From Agelas oroides (lineage: Eukaryota; Porifera; Demospongiae; Agelasida; Agelasidae), in assembly GCA_949130485.1 (NCBI GenBank), contig OX422187.1, forward strand, positions 9,698,205 to 9,762,204: DNA of 64,000 bases, in the 5' to 3' direction. Made by a program: the position numbers and the translations under genes. Below, piece by piece: positions 55,941 through 64,000 of this stretch. Within the stretch, counting starts at the first letter, position 1; every line of letters begins with the position of its first letter. The notes below the pieces were generated by a model. It ran no database searches. It saw only the letters and a list, made by a program, of their open reading frames with translations, and was not told the origin of the DNA.

Positions 55941-56428
55941 CCAAGGGGTGGCTAGCCTCGTTCCCAGGCTCTCCCGGGATTCACTTTGTTCACCGATTCT
56001 GAGGTCAGGCACGTGCGCTGTGATTACGTAATGCATTACTCGAGTGTATGTAAGAGGGGAAAGTTGGCGTGTCCGAAACACAAGGTGAGGGCGAAATTTG
56101 TAAAGCTAGTCTAAAATGCCCCTGCAAAGTGATAGTCTGATAGTTGAGGTAGAAATATGGGATCTGTGCCTGCCAGTGGCACACATGTATGTACAATGAT
56201 TTATGTAAGTAACAAAGTAACGTGTGCCACTGGCAGGCTACATACTCTTGATGACACCCCAGCTTGAAGTGCTCAAGCATCTTGGCCATGCAAACTCTGA
56301 TGACAACAGATCAGCAGAATTGAAGCAATTTTACCATTTATCGCTGTTTGGGATGATGTTCGAATGAAGTATGGCCTTAGTTTAGATCAGAAGAAGCTAC
56401 ATGAAAGCTACCAAATTGTTTATCAGCA

Positions 56429-56487
56429 GAAAATGGCAACCCCAACAAACTCTGCATTATGCAGAGTTTGTTGGGATTGCCATTTTC
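56429..56487. repeat. 59-bp hairpin
   Basis: Two 29-base arms beginning GAAAATGGCA are complementary except for one mismatch, with a single-base loop at 56458. No flanking duplication was found. Confidence 0.85.
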
Positions 56488-56733
56488 TCCCCAAGGAGGT
56501 AGAATAACTCCATGGTGGGTGTCATTAACTTTATGCCTTGGCTGATGATCACGTAAGCCAGACCAAACCAACCACAGCACAGATTGTGTTCAGTGTCATG
56601 CACAGGGAAGAGTCAGGTGGCTTCTCAGAGGGTTTGTGTGTTTGTGGAATGCACTCAGAGGAAAAGCTGATTGCTAGCTTTTGAAAGAGAATTCTAGTTT
56701 AAAATTGGTACCTGCGCACTCTTTAGTTAAACC

Positions 56734-56864
56734 TAGCCTCGTTCCCAGGCCTCCACCCATTTTTTGTTCTTCGGTTGCGTTCAGTATAATACACGGAAGC
56801 GAAAGAGCGATACTGAACGCAAACTGAAGAACAAAATACGGGTGGAGGCCTGGGAACGAGGCTA
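56734..56864. mobile_element. 131-bp foldback element of the 9-bp-duplication family
   Basis: TAGCCTCGTTCCCAGGCC ends as inverted repeats, flanked by exact AGTTAAACC (56725-56733 and 56865-56873). Nested in the 3.1-kb element. Confidence 0.85.
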
Positions 56865-56967
56865 AGTTAAACCCACCCTCTCACCAAAAAGTGTCTGCTG
56901 ACACAAGCCAAATACCTAATTGGGCTTACTCCAGATTTATAATCAGTAATGTAATGGAGTCTCGCAG

Positions 56968-57339
56968 GCCCGACCCACTTCCGCAAAAGAAGGGAAGGGT
57001 CTGGTGAACTGCGTATACAAGCCATGTCCCACTGGAATGCAATTAGCTGGATGATGTAACCAGATATCAAATAATGCACTCTTGAATTTACCTGTTGCGG
57101 AGTAAGCACGCTCCTCGAGAAGTATAGTCGAAGTGTTTTGTACAGCTTCTGCAGTAGTGGAAAAGATGCCCTAGCTCTCTTTCACCATTTTCAAGACTGC
57201 TATTGCTACTCAAACAGTCATGTAATGCATCATTTGACAAAATACTGCAATGTGATTGTACCACACTGTACAGTGCAGTGGGACACAGCTTGTATACGCA
57301 TTTCACCAGACCCTTCCCTTTTGCGGAAGTAGGTCTGGC
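56968..57339. mobile_element. Foldback element, about 90-bp inverted ends
   Basis: ACTTCCGCAAAAG...GGGAAGGGTCTGGTGAA...GCGTATACAAGC at the left recurs inverted at the right. It is unrelated in sequence to the 9-bp family. The target duplication is unclear. Confidence 0.65.
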
Positions 57340-58380
57340 TTAAATATAATGCAGGAGCAAGTAAAAGTACTTCAATTGTGCTGCTAAAAACTTGCGATTC
57401 TTCAACACAAAGCATTTATTTATCTTTCATCTAAAATTACAAAGCTTCAGCACAAGGATTCTGGCTTTTGTCACAAGACCCTTTCTCTGTTGGTTGGGTT
57501 TGGGCATGAGACTGGTAGACAACAAAATTAAGTAGCTGAGTGATTTACAGCCATCTGTCTGATTGGCCGCACTCAACACACGAATGTTCATCAAGTCACC
57601 AGACCTTTATCTGTGAACAGGAGGGAGACATGACGTCACATCATAGTGGCAATTAATATGCTGTGATGACATTCCAAGAATTGTGAATTAGTGCTACAAA
57701 CAAGAGTGGTTCTATGAATGAAGTCAGGATGAGTGCATTCAGTTTTCAACTGTGCTGAAGCCATCTGACAGGCTAGACCTGTACATTGCTAGTTTAATGG
57801 TCAGTTGTTCATGAGAAGCAATTTTGACTAGCCAGGCGGCTTCAGTTTTGTTGAAAAATCCATGTGCCCACATCGGTTTCGTCCATAGAGCACTAGTTGT
57901 AGCTTGTATTCATGGTTGTTGCCCTTGGAATATCGTACAGCACATTGTCAATGCCATATGATCACCATGGGCCAGTGTGGCGGTGCGTATTATGTCATTG
58001 GTGAATGCTAGGAATTTCATTCTAATCCATTAATGTGATGTTTACTATTCCCATTGTTCTCTTTAGATGCAAAACACAAAGATCCAAGTTCCGAGACAGT
58101 CACAGATCTCTACCAAATTTGCAGACACAGTAGCGCATTGCTTGTGTCACTGTTCTCATCTTCAGATTTCATTTCAGTGAACCTTGTGTATATTTTACTT
58201 TATCAGAGAGTTTAGTACTTTTCTTCTACATTGGCTGTGATTTCCATTTGTTTTAGCTTGCATAAAGACTTCATTCTGCAAAGCCAAACCCTACATATTG
58301 GCATGCGTAGCCTGTACACTCACTGCCAGTGCCAGCATACGTTCAGTTCGGCGCGCGAATGCGCGCATCATCGCAGCATA
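57340..58380. other. Interior of the Mutator-like element, no gene seen
   Basis: Only short frames without domains. A transposase remnant was looked for and not found. Confidence 0.45.
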
Positions 58381-58441
58381 TTCTGTCACGTGGTAATCAT
58401 GTGCCTTCTGTCCTCAGAGTCGGTGAACAAAGTGAATCCCG

Positions 58442-59037
58442 GCTCTCCCCTCGCCCCGACGAAAAATATAAACGGAGGGAGAGAGCCTGGGACCGATTCG
58501 CACGTGATATCGCGGCACGACGACTTTGCACTAACCATTAAATAACCTGAAACGTCACTCACGTGAAGACCGCGAAGGAGCCGCGAAGTACTCTCAGCTC
58601 AGGAGTTTGTTACTACAACTCGTTTATTGTTGTGTAGCTATGTTGGAGCTTTAAAATGTGGTTGTGGGTTTATTTTGTAGGCCAGAGTGAAGCGCTAGCC
58701 AACTAAATGAGTCTTTCTTCATAGCCTCGTAGCCATTTTTTTTAAAGCGGAACATGGTAACAGTAAATAACCTAATAGGCAAAGTTTTTCCTACGTACTG
58801 GGTACTTCTCCGCCGTCGCTGCTGTTTGACCCGTGCCGAGGTCTCACCGATGCAGTCACAGCTCACTTATTTCAGTAGTATATCGTAGCTGTTCGAGTCA
58901 GCCAATCACGTGGCTGCATAATTGCGTCACGACTTTTGTAATCATTGCTGCTGTGACGTCAATGTGCCGCGGTATCACGTGCGAATCGGTCCCAGGCTCT
59001 CTCCCTCCGTTTATATTTTTCGTCGGGGCGAGGGGAG
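58442..59037. mobile_element. Inner foldback element, about 75-bp inverted ends
   Basis: CTCTCCCCTCGCCCCGACGA at 58442 and its complement ending at 59037 continue as near-perfect inverted repeats through CGATTCGCACGTGATA. It splits the right terminal sequence of the 3.1-kb element. Its interior of about 440 bp is CG-rich. Confidence 0.7.
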
Positions 59038-59074
59038 AGCCTGGGAAAGAGGCTAAGGGGTGGCTTGCAGTAGG

Positions 59075-59356
59075 ATGGCGACTCAGTCAGATCGTAAAGA
59101 GCTGTTTATCAGCTATGGTCGCGAACCCGAAGTGATTCAGTTCGTAACGCGGCTGAAGGGAGACTTAGAGAATCATGGCTTCTCCGTGTGGATGGACGTC
59201 CATGACATCTCCGCGGGCAGCGATTGGCATGGTGCCATCGGGACAGGGCTCACCCAGTGCAGGGCCATTGTTCCCATCATCACCAGCAAATACATTGGCT
59301 CGCGATATTGCACCAACGAGGTTGTGTGTGTGTAAAGTGCTGCATGTATGTGTGTG

Positions 59357-59406
<50 letters not shown>

Positions 59407-59421
59407 TGTGTGTGTGTGTGT

Positions 59422-59455
<34 letters not shown>

Positions 59456-62153
59456 ATGTGTATGTGAACATGGTATAGCTTGAAGACCCCAACTAAATCG
59501 TCTTATTGGCTGTTTTTGTACACAGCTCTATACTGCAGATGGGGACAAGAAGGCAATCTTTCCCATCATGTTTGAGGACGTGGATTTCAGTACAAACGAA
59601 CTAGCCCGTGGAGTGAAATTTGTGATCAGTGGTGTCAACTGGACCATGTGCAGGCCTGGTGTGGATGACTACAACAGTGCCATATCCAAATTGATGCAGG
59701 GAATGAAAGAAAAAGGTACTACGTACCCCAGATATCGTGGAGAAACAGTGGGCAATGCATGTTTTTGACTACGTAAACAGTTGTTGTGTACAGAGATATA
59801 TAGGTGCATGGCATGGGTATAGTGTTAACATATGCGAGCCTGGAATTTCTGGTGTCTACATTGTCATGTCTACGTACCCCTGATACCATTCAGAAACAAT
59901 GGGCTATATATTTGTTGCTGTAAATGGTTGGAATACATGCAGGTGCATGGTTTTGTGATGGGTGTATTTTCAGCATATTGCCAAATTGCATTCTGTCTGC
60001 TTTATTGCTTTTATTGGGGTGAGCCCGAGCAAGTCCCACAATTCTGAGTGCATAAAAGTTACATGCAAGTACATGAGTGTATACAATAATGCATTAATTA
60101 ATTGATATGCATTACTCAACACTCCTTGCAATCACTGTTTGCACTAAGTCTGCTGTCGCCTTGTCTCTTCCCAGCTTGCAGTCTCCTTTCCTTACGTCAT
60201 GCATACCCCTACACTTGTTCATGTATAAAGCTGCATCACATGTTTGCCAGCTACCTGAATGCATGCACAGTCACTCGATCAGTTTCTTCTCTTACATTTC
60301 AACAGTAGAACTGAAACTTGAAGTATCTGTTTGATATAATTATCTAAAAAATACTCAATAGAAACCAACAAACATGTCACAGATTACAAAGTTTGTAAGT
60401 ACGTATAAGAAATCCACATAGCCATTCCATAGTGGTGTTCTGATTACTGTGGTGTACTGAAAGACATGTTAAAGTGTTACAGCTAGTTCATATCATTCAT
60501 GCACTCCTGGTACTATAACATTCTGTAAGTGATCAAAGATAGCATGGAGGAGATTAGATCAAGGTGTAATGGCCACCAAATATACTGTGCTTGTTCTTTC
60601 TGTCGATTAGGTTTAGGCGGTGGTGATTATGAAGATGATGAAGGTAAAGGTATGATTGTTTTGCACATTGTGTAGCTCTCACAGATATTTGGGACGTATG
60701 TGTTACTGTGGTGAATGTCTTTAGTACGTGTGTTTAGGGCCTTTTTGTAATGTGATTTTAGTTCCATATACTAATTCCATCTTGGTGTACAGCAGGTACA
60801 ATACATTACTGGTAATATATGCAGTATCAATAATTATAAACCCCACAGTTAAGCATTCATTTATATACATGTTTAAACTTGTGATAGTTTGTCCAATTTA
60901 ACACATACATATGCTAGAAGCATTATAAGTATACTTACAGCTGGCGAAAAGGTCGAGGGGTGGGGCCAAGAGCTACTGCATGCATTATGTCATTACACGT
61001 TGCGGGCGAAAATAATATTGGCGGACTTTTTAATTTGTCGGTTTCAACCTCCACTGCCAAACCGCCAAATTTAATTTCCTGTCAAATTTTCCAGCTATAT
61101 GGTATCTCTCCATTTGCCAACAAGCTACCTGGTAGCTACACCAACATGGCGGCTGTTTTTCATTTTCGAGAATAGATGTAAATAGGGAAAGGTATCTTGC
61201 CCTGCAGCAAGTTAATAGTTTGTAGCATCAAACACTGTGTTCCTGCACATGTTTATAATATGTTTCTCGATTCAGGTTCCAGTGTTCCCCGTTCTCATCA
61301 ACTGCCAGCTAAGCCACTGGTAGGTCCAGTCTCCTCACAGCCCGTCAAAGTGATCCCTGACGTGGAGAATCCAGAAGGAATTGCCTCGACGGCAGAAGGA
61401 CACCTGGTTGTCAGCACCATGAAACATAAGGTTATCATTTTTGACAAAGAGCATGAGAAGATATTGGAGATAGGTGGAGATCCAGGGCTTGGCATGGGCC
61501 AGTTTCTTAGTCCCAGCGGTGTTGTAGTCGATGGTGACGGGAACATACTGGTGGCTGGACACTACTTTGTACAAAAGTTCTCAAAAGACGGCAAGTTTCT
61601 ACAGCAGGCTGGAGGTACACGTGGAGCGAGCTTTTCCATCGAGGCCCCACGAGCAATGGCTATTGGGAAAGGAGGCCGCATCTACATAACTGAGCAGCAG
61701 AAACACCAAGTCAAGATGCTCAATCCTGACCTCACTTTGTACAAGACCTTCACCAATGCCTGTCGTACACTAGGATCTGGACATCTCAACATGCCACAGG
61801 GAATCGCTGTCAACAGTGAGGGGAATGTTTATGTGGCCGACATGATGAATCACGTGATTCAAGTTTTTGATCCAGAAGGAGAGTATCTCTTCAAGTTTGG
61901 GAAGATGGGATCTGGAATTGGCTGTACAACGTCCCCTTCAGCTTTGATCATCGACAATGATGACAATGTGTATGTTGGTAGTGGCACCTGCAGTGTATCG
62001 ATATTCGATTCAAAGGGAGATTTCATACGGTCCTTTGGAGAGTATGGGAGCGAACTTGGCAAGTTCAATCAGATCCGAGCACTTCATATTGACATGGAGG
62101 GACTGCTCTATGTCGGAGAATGGACATCCAACAGAATACAGATCTTCAGGTGA
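59075..62153 (+). CDS. TIR-NHL protein (cytosolic sensor or adaptor candidate)
   Basis: Four exons: 59075-59320, 59526-59715, 60611-60643 (33 bp) and 61276 to the TGA at 62151-62153; phases 0, 1, 1 agree and the product has 448 residues. The start ATG (MATQSDRKELFISYG) follows a short acceptor-like TTGCAG, so an untranslated first exon is possible. Residues about 8-142 are a TIR domain: LFISYGRE, HGFSVWMDVHDISAGSDW, SRYCTNEL, and FVISGVNWTMCRPGVDDYN. The glutamate of CTNEL (residue 82) aligns with the catalytic Glu of NAD-cleaving TIRs such as SARM1, though adhesion/signalling TIRs also have it. The linker GLGGGDYEDDEG is encoded by the microexon. About 175-448 are six NHL repeats (NPEGIASTAEGHLVVST, SPSGVVVDGDGNILVAG, MPQGIAVNSEGNVYVADMMN, and so on). 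There is no signal peptide. Role as sensor or NAD hydrolase is inference. The last donor CAG/GTGAAG overlaps the stop codon, allowing an alternative end. Confidence 0.88.
59353..59456 (+). repeat. (TG)n microsatellite in intron 1 of the TIR-NHL gene
   Basis: About 100 bp of TG repeats with a few GGG interruptions, beginning some 30 bases after the donor. Many apparent frames across it are artefacts of the repeat. Confidence 0.95.
60929..61104. repeat. Possible TA-type MITE in intron 3 of the TIR-NHL gene
   Basis: The right end (complement TACCATATAGCTGGAAAATT) resembles the ends of the element at 19130-19758. The left end is weak. Confidence 0.3.
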
Positions 62154-62264
62154 AGTGTGTGCATAATGCAAAGCTAGCACGTTTATGCATTTAGCTTAGC
62201 TGAAACAGCTAAGGCAATGTGCTCATATCTTGGTGCAGCACATACTAACTACTCTTGTTTCCAG

Positions 62265-62445
62265 ACTGTTCCTACAAGGAGAGTGGGTCTGGTTAAGCAT
62301 GTTCAATTTTCTTGGGCTAGCAGTGAAATCCCAATGCAACCAAATGAATCACAGGACTATGCATCCTATACAGATTTGTGCTATATCTGTAGGATGGCTA
62401 GGAGGAATTTGTTTTATGATAAAATCTGGGAGTGGCCTACATTAG
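62265..62445 (+). CDS. Alternative last exon of the TIR-NHL gene (candidate)
   Basis: If the donor at 62150 (CTTCAG/GTGAAG) is used, the acceptor CTTGTTTCCAG before 62265 continues the frame in phase 2: RLFLQGEWVWLSMFNFLGLA, then HPIQICAISVGWLGGICFMI and a TAG at 62443-62445. The protein would have 507 residues, with a hydrophobic C-terminal tail that could anchor it in a membrane. The intron would be 115 bp. Both splice signals are good, but only transcript data can decide between the two ends. Confidence 0.45.
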
Positions 62446-63403
62446 GAAACTCGTATATAGCAGCACAGATAGTGGGCCTTTCCCTCCTCACCGCAAAGTC
62501 ATGTTTCTGTGGTAAGGATAACTTGTAGTGTGTAAACAGGACTGAGTTACAAGTACTTTAGTGGGTGGTTGTTTACTCTGCTGTCTGTAATTAATCCCAA
62601 GAAGGTTAACCACATTTCCAGGCTCTTATGCATGGATTTAGAGAAAAGGACCTGTTTCACATTGTTCATGCATGCATGCTCTGATCCCCAAGGATGACTG
62701 ACACTTTAGAACCTTCAGTAACATGTACTTCCTTATACTTTTTTTTCTGAGTAACTTGGTGCCTTCCATTGACCATCGCTTACAGCAATTATTTATCCAT
62801 TCTAGCTAAACAATATGGCATTTGGTAATGTACTATTTTCCCAGTCAATTCAAATGAGATGGTGTAATTGTTAAAGCTGAAGCGATGTCACTTCTAACTT
62901 CAAAACTGCCTCATAGGGAGCATACTCCTACAGTGTGGCCTTTCAGTGCTGAAATTGTAAACAAATTCTAATGTAATGCAGGTTGCCAAGACATGTGCAA
63001 ACAGTGTATACCAGACTCTTTATTCTTCACCTCGCACAAGAGCCTGCATGGAAACGAGATTACCGAAGGATGTGTATGTGTGTGCATTACAATGATACTT
63101 CCTGGTTTACTCACCTCTGCAGGCTGACTGGGTATAATGCTGTCTCTGAGAGCACGGAAGACCAAGGTATTGGTTTTGAAATGACATCTCAAGTGAAATT
63201 ATTGTGCTGTCTCTAGTTTAAAAGACATCGTAAGAATAGTTTTGGGGGATACAGATATGGTGAGTATCAAGTATCACCATTCATGCTAGGAACTAGCTAG
63301 GATGATCAACTTCAAGTGCACTGTCCTTGTACTTGGACCAAGAAGAACCATGAGTATTGACGGCCCAGTTACTTGTCTTGCAAACCATATCCCTTGACTG
63401 AGC
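62446..63403. other. Intergenic, one exon-like stretch
   Basis: Near 63122-63166 a CTCACCTCTGCAG acceptor precedes GCTGACTGGG...GACCAAG and a GTATTG donor. Coding content cannot be shown. Nothing else is recognised. Confidence 0.3.
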
Positions 63404-63851
63404 TAGCCTTGTTCCCAGGCCTCCCCCGTTTTTACCTTCCGTTTGCGTTCACAATAATACATTGGAGTGGAAGACCGGCAAAAAATGGGGAAGGCCTGGG
63501 AGCATTCATCATATGAGTAGATGTGAGGTGGACGTAGGGGGGAGGGGCCAATATTTAAATGTGTATATACTAAACTTGAAAGCGAGTTTCCTACCAGTCA
63601 AGACGAGTATATAGTTTCGATCACGCTAAGGTCTGGAGTCCAAAACTGTGGTAGAGTGCTCGAATGGATGATCCAGTGCGTTGTTTTGGCAGTTGGGTCC
63701 CTCCCCCCCTGTGTCCACCTCACATCCACCTGACGTTATTCACGTGATGAATGTTCCCAGGCCTTCCCCATTTTTTGCCAGTCTTCCGCTCCCGTGTATT
63801 AATGTGAACGCAAACAGAAGGTAAAAACGGGGGAGCCTGGGAACGAGGCTA
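63404..63851. mobile_element. 448-bp compound foldback element, 9-bp target duplication
   Basis: Exact TGACTGAGC on both sides (63395-63403 and 63852-63860). It consists of two inverted copies of a foldback like the one at 23215, separated by about 250 bp that itself has inverted ends (GAGGTGGACGTAGGGGGGAG against the complement of CCCCCCTGTGTCCACCTC). Confidence 0.8.
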
Positions 63852-63860
63852 TGACTGAGC

Positions 63861-64000
63861 TTCAGTCTATGGCCAACATGCAGTTGTAGGTGATTGTTTA
63901 CCTCAGAGGGTGAACTCACAGGGAGGAACTGTACTCATGCCAACTGGTGCACTAAACTTGGACATAGCTCTGAAAGGCTGACTGATCCAATGCTGTTGTG
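63861..64000. other. Window end, no feature seen
   Basis: No coding or repeat signal recognised in the remaining bases. Confidence 0.4.

Larger units (their letters stand above)
55953..59055. mobile_element. 3.1-kb Mutator-like element with 9-bp target duplication
   Basis: Ends TAGCCTCGTTCCCAGGCTCT and the complement AGAGCCTGGGAAAGAGGCTA, flanked by exact copies of AGGGGTGGC (55944-55952 and 59056-59064). A segment near 58380-58441 is the inverted partner of 55970-56040 (GGGATTCACTTTGTTCACCG), so the element's own right end lies there and was later split by an inner foldback at 58442-59037. No transposase frame is visible in the interior. It ends 19 bases before the ATG of the TIR-NHL gene, so it may lie in that gene's promoter or 5' intron. 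Confidence 0.78.

Noticed and set aside
59173..59492. Histidine/threonine or valine/cysteine repeat proteins across 59.2-59.5 kb
   Set aside because: They are translations of the TG microsatellite and its surroundings, shadowing the TIR exon.

Overview
The window looks like nuclear DNA of an early-branching marine animal, most probably a demosponge. This rests on general character, not on a marker gene: short GT-AG introns, a secreted multicopper oxidase with a cysteine-rich tail, a TIR protein, and a very dense load of animal-type transposons (hAT, Mutator-like, Ginger-like, TTAA- and TA-type, a non-LTR element with a restriction-like endonuclease, Penelope-like elements). No rRNA gene, CRISPR array or bacterial operon is visible. 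The supplied translations can begin at TTG, GTG or CTG, so I re-derived starts from ATG and splice signals.

Layout. 1-4 kb: three transposons nested inside one another (hAT-type, then a Ginger-like fossil, then a TTAA-type element), each with its own target-site duplication. 4.2-5.9 kb: the only apparently intact copy of a leucine-rich-repeat-like gene. 6.3-7.3 kb: a broken copy of a cysteine-rich secreted protein gene carrying a small inversion and a complete autonomous hAT transposon (7263-10322). 10.6-15.1 kb, minus strand: a small somatomedin-B-like gene and a laccase-like multicopper oxidase with a somatomedin-B-like tail. 15-30 kb: mostly gene-poor, with LINE remnants, MITEs, a tRNA-derived SINE pair, two minisatellites, a Penelope fragment and a fragment resembling alpha-L-fucosidase.

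30.8-49.9 kb is a cluster of inverted and direct segmental duplications. Its core is an imperfect palindrome of about 15.5 kb centred near 38.8 kb. Each arm holds an intact intronless gene for the same 227-residue protein of unknown function. The left-arm gene neighbourhood was interrupted by a complete 3.3-kb non-LTR retrotransposon; the right arm keeps the empty site. The right arm was instead interrupted by a 2.7-kb block with a LINE fragment and a Penelope GIY-YIG fragment. A second, smaller inverted duplication (50.4-55.9 kb) carries broken copies of the cysteine-rich gene and of the LRR-like gene from 4-7 kb.

56-59 kb is a 3.1-kb Mutator-like element (9-bp duplication, long foldback content) that ends 19 bases before the start codon of the most interesting gene of the window: a TIR domain joined to a six-repeat NHL propeller (59075 to 62153, or to 62445 with an extra exon). 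This pairing suggests a cytosolic sensor or adaptor, with NHL as recognition module and TIR as signalling or NAD-cleaving module; that reading is inference. The rest, to 64 kb, is intergenic and ends with another foldback element of the same 9-bp-duplication family.
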